64,000 bases of DNA from contig NZ_BAJY01000001.1 of assembly GCF_000613945.1 (NCBI RefSeq), positions 177,235-241,234 on the forward strand, given 5' to 3'. Each line of letters opens with the position of its first letter. Positions within the stretch are counted from its first letter, which is position 1. The notes under the pieces were generated by a model. The model was not told the origin of the DNA. It saw only the letters and a list, made by a program, of their open reading frames with translations, and searched no databases. Of the stretch, positions 8,036-15,183 are shown piece by piece. A program made the position numbers and the translations under genes. The DNA comes from Prevotella falsenii DSM 22864 = JCM 15124. Lineage in GTDB: Bacteria > Bacteroidota > Bacteroidia > Bacteroidales > Bacteroidaceae.

Positions 8036-9429
8036 GCCCCACTGACTACGTGGGGCTGCACAGCCGGTATGGGGAAATCCTACAGTCTGCCCACCACACA
8101 CTGACACTCGACAAGGAAACCGAGGATAAAGTCCAAGCAAAACTTACCAAGGCTTTCAAAGATATGATGTCAGCACTTTTCAAACAGCAGGGGGCTACGC
8201 TCGACATCAATATCCTTGCCTCTGATGAGGCGCAGGAATTTATCGAAAGCCATGCCTCCGTTCTGGATACTTCTTTCAGACAGGTAAAGATGTCTGAGGG
8301 TATGCGCAGAAGGCTTGAACGCTCCAACTACATTTTCTCCGGACTGAAGACATTTCACGAACTGAACGAGGCTTTCCCGTCGCTCATCGATGAGAACGGC
8401 AATCGGAAGCCGTTTGAACGCTTTTTGAATGACGTTCAAACGATAGACGGCACATACAACCGGAACTATCTCCGTGCCGAGTATAACTTCGTCCGGTCAT
8501 CTGCCGAGATGGCTGCCAAATGGGAGCAGTACACAGAGGACGGTGACCGCTACAACCTGCAGTACCGGACTGCCGGAGACAGCAAAGTGCGCCCGGAACA
8601 CGCTGCCCTCAATGGCGTTACGCTGCCGATGTCCGACCCGTTCTGGGAGTCCTATTATCCGCCCAACGGCTGGGGCTGCCGGTGTACGGTCGTTCAGGTA
8701 CGCAAGTCGAAGTATCCGACTACACCGCAGGACGAAGCGATGGCTCGTGGAGAGGAAGCCCTGCAGAGCGACACGAAAGGAATATTCCGCTTCAATGCCG
8801 GCAGGGAGCAGAAAGCCGTACCCGATTACAATCAATACACCATCAGACGGTGTAACGACTGCGACTTAGCAAAAGGCAGGACAAAACTCGCCTTTATCCC
8901 TGAGAACGAACTGTGTGCTGCCTGCAAGCTCATTAGAATGTGCGAGAGCCAGAGGTTTGAAACGAAAAGGCAATATCCCAATGGAGGCAGGGTACAGGTA
9001 CATCAGTTGGTCAATCCCGCCGACAGCGACTATGATAAACTCATACAGGTTGCCGAATTCTTTGCCAAGCAGGGACAGCAGGCGAGGCTTACTCCCAAGA
9101 TGTCCCGACCGCAGAAGTTCGTCTATCAGAATATCTACCACTCGCTCATGGGAACAAAGTACGAAGGCAAATGCCCTGACCTGCTCATCGATGGCAAGTG
9201 GTACGAACACGAGGGATTCACCTCCAGTAATCCAAAGCGGGCATTTCGAAATATGCTGAATGATGGATTGAAACAATCGGATAGACTAATTATTGACAAA
9301 CCTGATTTGACCGAAGCGTACATGAAACGCATCATCCATCAGAGAATAAAGGATGGACAGCGTATCACAGAAGTGTGGTTGAAGAATGGAGAAAAATTAG
9401 AAGTATTGTATAAAAAGTTAGAGGAATGA
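8032..9429 (+). CDS. Mu gpF-like minor head protein with C-terminal nuclease-like domain
   Basis: 465 residues, starting at a TTG that overlaps the portal stop. Residues about 120-300 match the gpF/SPP1 gp7 minor head family: YRTAGDSKVRPEHAALNG, YYPPNGWGCRCTVV. A Cys cluster follows (CNDCDLAKGR, CAACKL). The last 150 residues (from RFETKRQYPNGG) form a separate domain with CPDLLIDGKWYEHEGF and IIDKPDLTEAYMKRIIHQRI, resembling the barnase/EndoU/colicin E5/RelE-like nuclease domains that some Mu-like phages fuse to gpF. The head part aids assembly and may carry the tail into the host cell. Nuclease activity is inferred, not shown. Confidence 0.85.
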   Translation: MSPTDYVGLHSRYGEILQSAHHTLTLDKETEDKVQAKLTKAFKDMMSALFKQQGATLDINILASDEAQEFIESHASVLDTSFRQVKMSEGMRRRLERSNYIFSGLKTFHELNEAFPSLIDENGNRKPFERFLNDVQTIDGTYNRNYLRAEYNFVRSSAEMAAKWEQYTEDGDRYNLQYRTAGDSKVRPEHAALNGVTLPMSDPFWESYYPPNGWGCRCTVVQVRKSKYPTTPQDEAMARGEEALQSDTKGIFRFNAGREQKAVPDYNQYTIRRCNDCDLAKGRTKLAFIPENELCAACKLIRMCESQRFETKRQYPNGGRVQVHQLVNPADSDYDKLIQVAEFFAKQGQQARLTPKMSRPQKFVYQNIYHSLMGTKYEGKCPDLLIDGKWYEHEGFTSSNPKRAFRNMLNDGLKQSDRLIIDKPDLTEAYMKRIIHQRIKDGQRITEVWLKNGEKLEVLYKKLEE

Positions 9430-9555
9430 TTGCTCATTCCTCCTTCTGGCGAGGAATCGGTAGTCATTAGCTACGGAATCCTCACTGCAAATATAAACAT
9501 TATTTCTCAAACTCCAAACAAAGAGCGAAGAAAATAACACAAAACAATTCAAAAT

Positions 9556-10053
9556 ATGATTAGAGTACAAGGAAATGCAGACGTCGCATTGCTTGAATGC
9601 ACCAACCCGGCAAGAGGAAAATGGCGCGTGCGTTGGGACGTGCAGAAAAAGGATGATGGTTCCGCCGATTATATGGAACACGAGTTTGACCACCTGCCAG
9701 AACCGGAGGAGGTGAAGAGCCTCATAATAGCATGGTACAATGCCAAGGTAGATGAAGCCATACTTTCGGGATTCACCTACGAGGATATGGCTGTATGGCT
9801 GTCGTCCGAAAACCAGTTCAACTATAAATCGGCATACGACCTTGCCATACAGACCGCAGGGGCAACCCTGCCCGTTACCTTCAAATTCGGGACAGACGAG
9901 CAGCCGCAGTACCGCAAGTTTGAAACGCTCGACGAATTGACGGATTTCTACGTCAAGGCGATGACTTATATCCAGTCCTCTCTGGCCAATGGTTGGAAGG
10001 AAAAGGACGCCATCGACTGGTCGGCATACAGGAAGGAGGCTGACCATGAGTAA
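9556..10053 (+). CDS. conserved phage protein, unknown function
   Basis: 165 residues, acidic and soluble. Recognisable stretches are WRVRWDVQKK near the start and YRKFETLDELTDFYVKAMTYIQSSLANGWKEKDAIDWS near the end, a pattern seen in small phage proteins encoded beside head or tail genes. Role unknown. It overlaps the next gene by eight bases and has its own 126-bp upstream gap, which carries no clear promoter. No signal peptide or membrane segment. Confidence 0.6.
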   Translation: MIRVQGNADVALLECTNPARGKWRVRWDVQKKDDGSADYMEHEFDHLPEPEEVKSLIIAWYNAKVDEAILSGFTYEDMAVWLSSENQFNYKSAYDLAIQTAGATLPVTFKFGTDEQPQYRKFETLDELTDFYVKAMTYIQSSLANGWKEKDAIDWSAYRKEADHE

Positions 10054-10330
10054 GGGCTGTGGTTGTCAGAGTGGAATCTTCAGGTGGTTCAAGCCACCCT
10101 ATGCAAAGTTGTTCTATGCGGCATGCTGCATCCACGATAATGACTACGACCGTGGGGGCAGTGAAAGCGACCGCAAGGCTGCTGATATCCGCCTGTTCGT
10201 GAATTGCTTCCGGAAGATAGGAAAGTGCAGTTTTGCACCGGCAAAGGCTCTCTGGGTAGCTGTCATTGCACTATGCTACTATTGGAGCGTCCGCCTGCTT
10301 GGTGGAAACTATTTCAACTACCATCCATAA
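10046..10330 (+). CDS. small phage protein with phospholipase A2-like CCxHDxxYD motif
   Basis: 94 residues, Cys-rich. It contains AACCIHDNDYDRGGS then RKAADIRLFVNC, which is the pattern of the secreted and viral phospholipase A2 active site (Cys-Cys-x-x-His-Asp-x-x-Tyr plus a downstream Asp). A hydrophobic segment follows (ALWVAVIALCYYWSVRLL). Such an enzyme could damage a membrane during entry or release. The Ca-binding Gly loop of classical enzymes is not obvious, so activity is unproven. Good ribosome binding site (GGAGG) before ATG 10046. It is the last gene of the head operon and a terminator follows. Confidence 0.6.
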   Translation: MSKGCGCQSGIFRWFKPPYAKLFYAACCIHDNDYDRGGSESDRKAADIRLFVNCFRKIGKCSFAPAKALWVAVIALCYYWSVRLLGGNYFNYHP

Positions 10331-10334
10331 ACAA

Positions 10335-10372
10335 CAAGTCCGCAATCTCAACCGAGACAGCGGACTTGCTTT
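10335..10372. terminator. intrinsic terminator between head operon and dinD
   Basis: Stem arms AAGTCCGC and GCGGACTT enclose a loop reading AATCTCAACCGAGACA. It lies just after the last head gene (+) and just after the restored stop of dinD (-, 10375), so it can serve both. The T-runs are short on each strand. Nearly the same sequence recurs at 11343-11384. Confidence 0.65.
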
Positions 10373-10374
10373 GT

Positions 10375-11189
10375 TTATTGTTTTTTCCCCTTCTTATCAA
10401 TCTTCTTCATTTCTCTGAACTCCGATTTCAAGGCTTTCTTTACCTCTGGTATCTGCCGTTCTTGAGGCAGTTGCTCTGGCTTCCTGCCCGTGTTCTTTAT
10501 GATAATGTCACGAACTTCACGCCCAACCTCAAAATGAGTTCCCTCTAAGCTTCTTGCCCATGTATTGACTGTGATTTTATCCTCTCTTCCGTCTGAGTGA
10601 TGCGGAAGAGATTAGCTGCCAGTTCTGTTCTGCCCATCGTCTCAAAGAGCTTGTTTTTGTCAACGCCACGTCTGCGCGCAAGTTGCACGTTTAGCATATT
10701 ATACATACCACGATAACCGGCATTCGTAAACTTGGCGTAGTCTTCTACTCCTGCTTGGTGGGCTGCGGAATTCAAAGACTTGTTACCCTCCTTAATCTCG
10801 TCGCGAAATAGAAGACGTTCAACGTCAGACTGCTTTTCTATATAGAGTTCAAACTGGCGCGTCTGAGTGGCAAAATAAGCCTGAACCATGGCAACCTCTG
10901 GTTTCTTGGGGTCACCGTTCATCGCTATCAGATAACAGGCAAAACGTGTGAGTTTATAGTCTGGAATACACTTTCCATCTATATCACGCTCTACTCGGAT
11001 GATATTTTCATAGTGGTCAATATTCAAAGAAATGAAAGCCTTTGTCGCACGGTCTATCACTTTCTTGAACGAACCCATGTCGGCATAGCCAAGCATAAGC
11101 ATAAATTCAGATGCCCACCAATAGGTAATGCCATTCTGGTTCTTGAAGTCCTCAAACGATAAGTCTGCTATATTGGGTAAATTTTCCAT
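10375..11189 (-). CDS. dinD: DinD-like DNA damage-inducible protein; one-base frameshift
   Basis: Matches E. coli DinD, an SOS-induced protein reported to inhibit RecA filament activity: LTRFACYLIAMNGDPKKPEVA, AYFATQTRQFELY, LFRDEIKEGNKSL and MGRTELAANLFRITQTEERIK. The frame stops at 10545, but the DinD C-terminus (LEGTHFEVGREVRDII and onward) continues in another frame to a stop at 10375. One extra T near 10547 (GAAGCTTTAGAG) joins them into about 271 residues, the family size. Start taken at ATG 11189 (MENLPNIADL). It has its own promoter and sits in an accessory gap of the prophage. Confidence 0.85.
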
Positions 11190-11199
11190 ATCTCCACAT

Positions 11200-11252
11200 T
11201 TCTTTATAGAACACGCTGCAAATATAGTCATTTTCCCCGAATTATCAGGTAA
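11200..11252 (-). promoter_or_regulatory. dinD promoter with shared phage operator-like sequence
   Basis: On the minus strand TATATTTGC (11226-11218) matches the Bacteroidetes -7 box TAnnTTTG. It is followed by AGCGTGTTCTATAAAGAA and preceded by a block (11229-11252) that also precedes the promoter at 12138. The same -7/GCAGCGTGTTC core stands at the early promoter near 21470. Shared use implies one phage regulator. Confidence 0.65.
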
Positions 11253-11342
11253 TTATAGACAATAATTTCAAAAGAGCAAAATATAACGAAGAAAATAACA
11301 CCAAAACAGTTAAAAACAACTATTTCAACTTCCATCAATAAA

Positions 11343-11384
11343 AAAAGTCCACAATCTCAACCGAGATTGTAGACTGGCTGTTTT
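11343..11384 (-). terminator. intrinsic terminator of the accessory membrane-protein unit
   Basis: On the minus strand the arms AGTCTACAATCTCGGTTGAGATTGTGGACT form a stem with an inner repeat and run into T7. It lies just past the stop of the 180-residue membrane protein (11390). Sequence before and within it repeats the terminator region at 10311-10370. Confidence 0.75.
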
Positions 11385-11389
11385 TCTTT

Positions 11390-11932
11390 TTATCGTGTTG
11401 GGATTGAATCCCCCTGTTCTGTTTGGCTCTCGTGTATCGTTTCCAACACGGCTTTCGTCTTGTTTCTCAAATTGCTTTCAGTGGTGTAGCCCAATATAAA
11501 GACGATAACAAGGATGACAGAGAACAAAAAAGAACTTGCCATGTTCAGCCAAATCGTCTTCCAGTTGGACGAGGAGTGCTTCTCCACGGCAGTCTCGACA
11601 GAATCCGCATGTCGCTTCACTACGCTGTCAATGGATTTCTGAAAGTCTATGTCTATCCTTGACAACTCATCTTGAACGGCAGCCGCAACATTCTCAGACA
11701 ATATCGCACAGGCACTCTCCCTGTATTTCGCAAGCTGGCTCGGTGCGATAGAGGACATAATGAAATATTCAAGGTCGCTGTCCTCAGGGGCTTTCCCTTT
11801 CTTTACCTTGAAGTCCTCAATAAACTCTATCTTGTGCTGCTTATAGATGCTGTAAGCCAGCATACCCACCACGTCATCCTTGCCCGTAATAAGTTTGCTG
11901 TAGATGAAATTGTACTGCTTCTCATTCATCAC
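11390..11932 (-). CDS. phage accessory membrane protein, unknown function
   Basis: 180 residues. A soluble N-terminal part (MMNEKQYNFIYSKLITGKDD, then LAYSIYKQHKIEFIEDFK) is followed by a helical region with SIDSVVKRHADSVETAVEK. One strong membrane helix spans about 130-150 (MASSFLFSVILVIVFILGY) and a short charged tail follows. It overlaps the upstream small gene by four bases (ATGA), so the two are made together from one promoter and ended by one terminator. This self-contained layout is typical of 'moron' genes such as superinfection-exclusion or defence factors. That role is inference. Confidence 0.6.
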   Translation of the reverse strand: MMNEKQYNFIYSKLITGKDDVVGMLAYSIYKQHKIEFIEDFKVKKGKAPEDSDLEYFIMSSIAPSQLAKYRESACAILSENVAAAVQDELSRIDIDFQKSIDSVVKRHADSVETAVEKHSSSNWKTIWLNMASSFLFSVILVIVFILGYTTESNLRNKTKAVLETIHESQTEQGDSIPTR

Positions 11933-12093
11933 TTCTTGCCGTTTACAATGCGTGCGTATGACTCGCTGGCACGTTGGGCGATGGTGGCATGGGACATAAC
12001 AACTTTCCGTACGCCAATGGGCGAACGATAACTGAATGATACTGACTTGCTGTCCGTAACAATTCCTCTCTTGGTTCTCACTTCGTTGGTCAT
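11929..12093 (-). CDS. small phage accessory protein, partner of the membrane protein
   Basis: 54 residues, basic, MTNEVRTKRGIVTD to SYARIVNGKK, with no membrane segment and no recognised domain. Its stop overlaps the start of the membrane protein gene. Start taken at ATG 12093 because the longer frame to 12126 would begin inside the promoter palindrome. The tight overlap suggests that the two products act together. Confidence 0.5.
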   Translation of the reverse strand: MTNEVRTKRGIVTDSKSVSFSYRSPIGVRKVVMSHATIAQRASESYARIVNGKK

Positions 12094-12110
12094 AATCTTT
12101 GATGAATTAC

Positions 12111-12164
12111 GTTCTATATAGAACACGCTGCAAATATAACCATTTTCCCCGAATTATTAGGTAT
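12111..12164 (-). promoter_or_regulatory. promoter of the accessory pair with GTTCTATATAGAAC palindrome
   Basis: The -7 box TATATTTGC lies at 12138-12130 on the minus strand, followed by AGCGT and a perfect 14-bp palindrome, GTTCTATATAGAAC (12111-12124), in the leader. The block upstream of the -7 box (12141-12164) is almost identical to the one at the dinD promoter. The palindrome is a good operator candidate. Confidence 0.65.
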
Positions 12165-12186
12165 TTGCGCACTAAATAATGCAAAA

Positions 12187-12220
12187 AGCCCCACTTAACG
12201 GCACTTCCATTAAGCGGGCT
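12187..12220 (-). terminator. intrinsic terminator of the BRO operon
   Basis: On the minus strand AGCCCGCTTAA and TTAAGTGGGGCT form a stem with one mismatch and run into T5. It lies 24 bases past the stop of the small coiled-coil gene at 12244 and ends that two-gene unit. Confidence 0.7.
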
Positions 12221-12243
12221 TCTCTACTTTGTCATTCACTTTT

Positions 12244-12408
12244 TCAAACCTTAGGCTGCAGGTGCACCACCTTGCAAGGCGCATTGCTTTCGCCATAGCC
12301 GGAGCGTTTCTCCATCCACCGTATTCGCTCCTCAAGCATGCCTATCTTCTCCCACAGCTCTATGTTCTGCTCCATATACAGCGTGTTCAGCTTCAGCAAC
12401 TCTTCCAT
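12244..12408 (-). CDS. small coiled-coil phage protein downstream of BRO
   Basis: 54 residues, mostly helical: MEELLKLNTLYMEQNIELWEKIGMLEERI has heptad-like hydrophobic spacing, then VVHLQPKV ends it. Its ATG overlaps the BRO stop (TGATG), so it is translationally coupled. No recognised family. It may bind the antirepressor or another phage regulator. Confidence 0.5.
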   Translation of the reverse strand: MEELLKLNTLYMEQNIELWEKIGMLEERIRWMEKRSGYGESNAPCKVVHLQPKV

Positions 12409-13144
12409 CACCTGCTCTCCTTTCCCCAGTGCTTTCTGGCATTTTGGTTACCAATCTTGCCGCCTTTCTTTCCACCAATCTGCACCGTCGGCAGCGAGTT
12501 GCCCATCGGCAAAGCCGCCTCGTGCCCCAGCAGACGCTCAGCCATCACGCCCGGCTGATGATACAGCAGGTTACGCTCACGGTTCTCACGAGCCTTACGA
12601 TATAGTGCCATCAGTATTCGGCTGCTCCTGTTGTAGCCGTTCAATGTTCGGTTTACCGCAACACGGCTCACACCAAGTTCCAATGCAATCGCGCTCTGGT
12701 CGCCTTGTTCAAGGTTCTCGCCAATCAGCCACAACAAATTTGTCAGCTCCACGTTCACACCATCGCCACGAGTCTTCCTCACACCCCGCCGCTGTGCAGG
12801 TTGCTTCAACTCGTAACGCCCGGTCTTCCTGATGCTCGGCAGCACCTCGCCAGCCACCCAGTTCGTGAATTTGTCTGCACGCTCAGAACTTTGGCAGCGA
12901 AACGCCAACTTATACATTCCTGCTTCCGAAATCACGGTTAATTGCTGTTCGCCACCGGGGGTGCGGAATTTCCGCATCCCTTTCCAATCCTCTGGTATAT
13001 AAGCTAATGTGTCACCACGCCAGCCTATACCTAATGCTTGGCATACATCCTTGGCAACAAACCATAGGTTATCGCTTCGGCATCTACACGAATTGTTTGA
13101 TTGTTTTCGTTGAAGGTAAATACCTTCGTTTCTTTGTTTGACAT
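12408..13144 (-). CDS. BRO-family phage antirepressor; one-base frameshift
   Basis: BRO-N proteins bind DNA or a repressor to trigger lytic growth. The start MSNKETKVFTFNENNQTIRV reads from ATG 13144, then the frame fails near 13075. Restoring one G (GAA GGC GAT AAC) gives the typical BRO-N core DNLWFVAKDVCQALGI, then FRTPGGEQQLTVISEAGMYKL, FTNWVAGEVLPSIRKTGRY, for about 245 residues in all. The C-terminal half has an HTH-like DQSAIALELGVSRVAVNRTL and a basic GGKKGGKIGNQNARKHWG tail. The structured element at 13171-13345 lies in its 5' leader region. Confidence 0.8.
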
Positions 13145-13170
13145 AACTGATAATTTTTTAGCATGGGCAC

Positions 13171-13345
13171 AAAAAAAACGGTGCGCCACTACCCGCTGCT
13201 AAAGTCTTATCAGAGGACTCGACACAGCCATTACAGCTGCATCACGGGGTGAGCGCACCGCTTATGTAGGCGTACCGCAGGGGCATAAAAAATGCCTGGA
13301 TGCGGCGCATCAGGCGAACTCTCTCGCCCTCTGATATAAAACTTT
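13171..13345 (-). ncRNA. candidate structured RNA or attenuator leader of the BRO gene
   Basis: On the minus strand a -7 box (TATCTTTGC, 13360-13352) starts a likely transcript of about 175 nt that ends in T8 (13178-13171), 26 bases before the BRO ATG. A long stem pairs CGGTGCGC-CAC-CCCG (13260-13245) with CGGG-GTG-GCGCACCG (13195-13179) directly before the T-run. Two local hairpins (GGCGA...TCGCC; GCCTGATGCG...CGCATCCAGGC) lie 5' of it. A perfect 9-bp pairing joins 13336-13328 to 13216-13208, inside the loop of the terminator stem, so the two helices make a pseudoknot or exclude each other. It could be an sRNA or a regulated attenuator. No known RNA family recognised. Confidence 0.55.
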
Positions 13346-13351
13346 AGCACC

Positions 13352-13360
13352 GCAAAGATA
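13352..13360 (-). promoter_or_regulatory. -7 box of the BRO leader promoter
   Basis: TATCTTTGC on the minus strand matches TAnnTTTG. It lies 7 bases before the likely first base of the structured leader and 208 bases before the BRO start codon. The stretch 13361-13484 up to the next gene is AT-rich and shows nothing else I can name. Confidence 0.6.
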
Positions 13361-13484
13361 CGCATTATTTCAATACCACCAAACTTTTCCACCGAAAAAT
13401 TCAAAAAAATATCCCGAAAACAAGCTCCGTTTATACTATAAAGATACGAAAAATCTGCCTCTTACGCAAGCTTTTGATCCTTTT

Positions 13485-13622
13485 TTACCTCTGCCTGCGG
13501 TTGATTTCCCGCACTCTTCCCATTACCAGCCAGTACACCTGCCCCAACGTATACTGACCACGCTTCTTACTCATACGAACCAAACCCAAGGCGTACATCT
13601 TCCTGAACTCGTCAAAACTCAT
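13485..13622 (-). CDS. small phage protein, possibly tail assembly related
   Basis: 45 residues: MSFDEFRKMYALGLVRMSKKRG to MGRVREINRRQR, basic at the end. Its ATG overlaps the stop of the previous small gene (ATGA). Length, charge and place after the tail-completion-like gene suggest a tail assembly or head-tail adaptor protein. This rests on position only. A longer frame through the neighbouring genes was rejected because its first two thirds are a shadow of the gene at 13796-14200. Confidence 0.45.
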   Translation of the reverse strand: MSFDEFRKMYALGLVRMSKKRGQYTLGQVYWLVMGRVREINRRQR

Positions 13623-13777
13623 CCTTTCTGACTCGTCAGCCCCATCCACACAATCTGGAGCACATCTTCTGTCGTGGGCTTTCTGTAGATATACACCCTG
13701 CCCAGCACGCTCACCACGTTCTTCTCTTGTATCGAGTAGCTCACCTTCTCGCCCTCTATCGTCAGTTCCTGCTTCAT
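13619..13777 (-). CDS. small phage protein, unknown function
   Basis: 52 residues: MKQELTIEGEKVSYSIQEKN to VWMGLTSQKG. A strong ribosome binding site (AAAGGAGG) lies seven bases before ATG 13777, which supports translation despite its size. It overlaps the next small gene by four bases. The beta-rich N-terminal half looks like a small tail or assembly protein. No family recognised. Confidence 0.5.
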   Translation of the reverse strand: MKQELTIEGEKVSYSIQEKNVVSVLGRVYIYRKPTTEDVLQIVWMGLTSQKG

Positions 13778-13795
13778 CGCCTGTCCTCCTTTCTG

Positions 13796-14200
13796 CTAAG
13801 GATGAAGAGTGTACCTCACCGAGTAACTCTCGATACTTTCCAAAATCTCCTCGTGGTTGTGGTTCGTTTCGGTCTCCGAAAGTACCAAACCGTGGAAGCC
13901 TAAACCTTCCACGTACTCCATAACCGCACGAATCTTGCCTATGAGTTCCCATGCAGCCCCTTGACCGCCTTCCGTCCAGTCCGTAACGACGTGCAGCCGT
14001 ACTAATCCCTTTCCTCGATAGCCACTGCCCACATTGGGCTCCCATGCTATCGATCCGAACTCCACAAACACGGCAGGGCGTTCCCAGCTCTCCTCCTGCT
14101 CGATGAACTCCACGTTGTGATTCCACAGATCGATGTGCGCCACTTCCGGCACGTCCGCATTCAGTTTCTCCTTGATGGTGTTGTATAATTCCTTTCTCAT
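13796..14200 (-). CDS. phage tail-completion-like protein
   Basis: 134 residues: MRKELYNTIKEKLNADVPEV, WERPAVFVEFGSIAWEP, LVRLHVVTDWTEGGQG, and a C-terminal SYSVRYTLHP. This alternating alpha/beta pattern resembles the head-tail or tail-terminator proteins (Mu gp37 or similar) that cap the tail tube. It overlaps the stop of the gpG-like gene by four bases, as in a late morphogenesis operon. The call is by analogy and order. Confidence 0.55.
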   Translation of the reverse strand: MRKELYNTIKEKLNADVPEVAHIDLWNHNVEFIEQEESWERPAVFVEFGSIAWEPNVGSGYRGKGLVRLHVVTDWTEGGQGAAWELIGKIRAVMEYVEGLGFHGLVLSETETNHNHEEILESIESYSVRYTLHP

Positions 14201-14751
14201 TTTTGTTTGATGTCTAAATGGTCAAAATACTCGGTCAGATTTTCCTCTATGATTTCGGTTACCGTTTTCTCCACTTCAGGTGCCGTGCCGAGGAACTGCC
14301 GCTTGGGTATCTTGATACTGCTGCCGACTTTCATCAGGGCAAGCAGTTTCCAGAACTCGGCCTCCGTACTCAGCTGCACCGTGCGTTTGTCCCGTCTTCG
14401 TTCCCCATTCTTCTTCCTGCCGAACGAGCCTGTCGCCTCGTAATACTTGTACCAGAAGTAAGACTTCATCTTCCTCGTTACCTTGATTTCGCCACCCTCG
14501 TTATGAATAGCTGCCGCCGGGTGGGAGGAGTAGAATGTAATGCTGCTGTCCGTACTCCGGCTCTGCACGCTGCGCCGCAGACCACCCGTATCAATCAATA
14601 TTGAACCGCCGGGGCGCAATGGACTTTTTCTCCTTGCCCATTTCTGTGAGAAAAAGCCCTGCCGCTCAAAATTCCTGTCGAACTCGTCCGTAAGCTCGAC
14701 CCGGATGTCCTTTAAAATTCGGGCAATTACCTCATGCAAATCATCCTTCAT
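14197..14751 (-). CDS. phage virion morphogenesis protein (Mu gpG/HK97 gp10-like)
   Basis: 184 residues. The N-terminus has ILKDIRVELTDEFDRNFERQGFF and then QKWARRKSPLRPGGSILIDTGGLRRSV, with SHPAAAIHNEGGEIKVTRKM, which is the signature of gpG-like morphogenesis proteins (LxxTGxLRxS followed by YAxxHxxG). These act in head completion and tail joining. The C-terminus has IKIPKRQFLGTAPE, the usual PxRxFLG motif. Start taken at ATG 14751; an upstream TTG at 14769 would add six residues. It overlaps the previous gene. Confidence 0.85.
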   Translation of the reverse strand: MKDDLHEVIARILKDIRVELTDEFDRNFERQGFFSQKWARRKSPLRPGGSILIDTGGLRRSVQSRSTDSSITFYSSHPAAAIHNEGGEIKVTRKMKSYFWYKYYEATGSFGRKKNGERRRDKRTVQLSTEAEFWKLLALMKVGSSIKIPKRQFLGTAPEVEKTVTEIIEENLTEYFDHLDIKQK

Positions 14752-14986
14752 TGTCGTTACCGAAATCAAAGAGCAATAGCTGACGGGTATCGTCAGCTAT
14801 CTTGTTCCTACTTTCCGCGCTCGCGTTGAGTATATTATAAAAGGTACGCTCCGTAATGGCATACACAGGATATACGTACCGTCGCCATATCTCCCGGTTG
14901 GAAATTCCGCTCTTGGCATGCAGGTCGTATATCCTGTTTATTTCCTCTACACGTTTCTGATAACTTACTCCGCGTCGCTTCTGCAT
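14741..14986 (-). CDS. phage HTH-like small protein, unknown function
   Basis: 81 residues: VSYQKRVEEINRIYDLHAKSGISNREIWRRYVYPVYAITERTFYNIL resembles a homeodomain-like HTH that could bind DNA, followed by an acidic tail ending FDFGNDNEG. Small proteins of this sort sit between the transposition and late modules of Bacteroidetes Mu-like phages. It overlaps the gpG-like gene by 11 bases. A role as late-gene regulator is possible but unproven. Confidence 0.5.
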   Translation of the reverse strand: MQKRRGVSYQKRVEEINRIYDLHAKSGISNREIWRRYVYPVYAITERTFYNILNASAESRNKIADDTRQLLLFDFGNDNEG

Positions 14987-14988
14987 AT

Positions 14989-15183
14989 TTATCGCTCCTT
15001 TTGTTTATAAGGTCTGATGTCATATTCCATAACCGCACTCACCGTAACCCTGCCTGAACCCTCGCACTGGGAGCACTGCTCGACGGTGAACGTGCCGTCT
15101 TCTCTCTTTTGCCGCCATTGCCCCGTGCCACAGCACTTGCGGCACAGGGCTACCTTGGGGGCTTTCGTTACTTGGTGCTTCAT
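14989..15183 (-). CDS. small zinc-finger phage protein (CxxCxGxG type)
   Basis: 64 residues. Two DnaJ-like zinc motifs, CRKCCGTGQW and CSQCEGSGRV, are 20 residues apart and would bind one zinc ion. A ribosome binding site GGAGG precedes ATG 15183. Overlaps the Gam stop by four bases. It is one of three Cys-motif proteins in this early operon, with those at 16641 and 16870. Zinc binding is a confident reading; function is unknown. Confidence 0.6.
   Translation of the reverse strand: MKHQVTKAPKVALCRKCCGTGQWRQKREDGTFTVEQCSQCEGSGRVTVSAVMEYDIRPYKQKER

Noticed and set aside
9418..10047. 209-residue minus-strand frame
   Set aside because: It is the antisense of the 165-residue gene at 9556, with no promoter and a composition unlike a real protein.
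13201..13345. Hammerhead ribozyme (CUGAUG stretch)
   Set aside because: The conserved CUGAUGA...GAAA core and three-way junction are not present.
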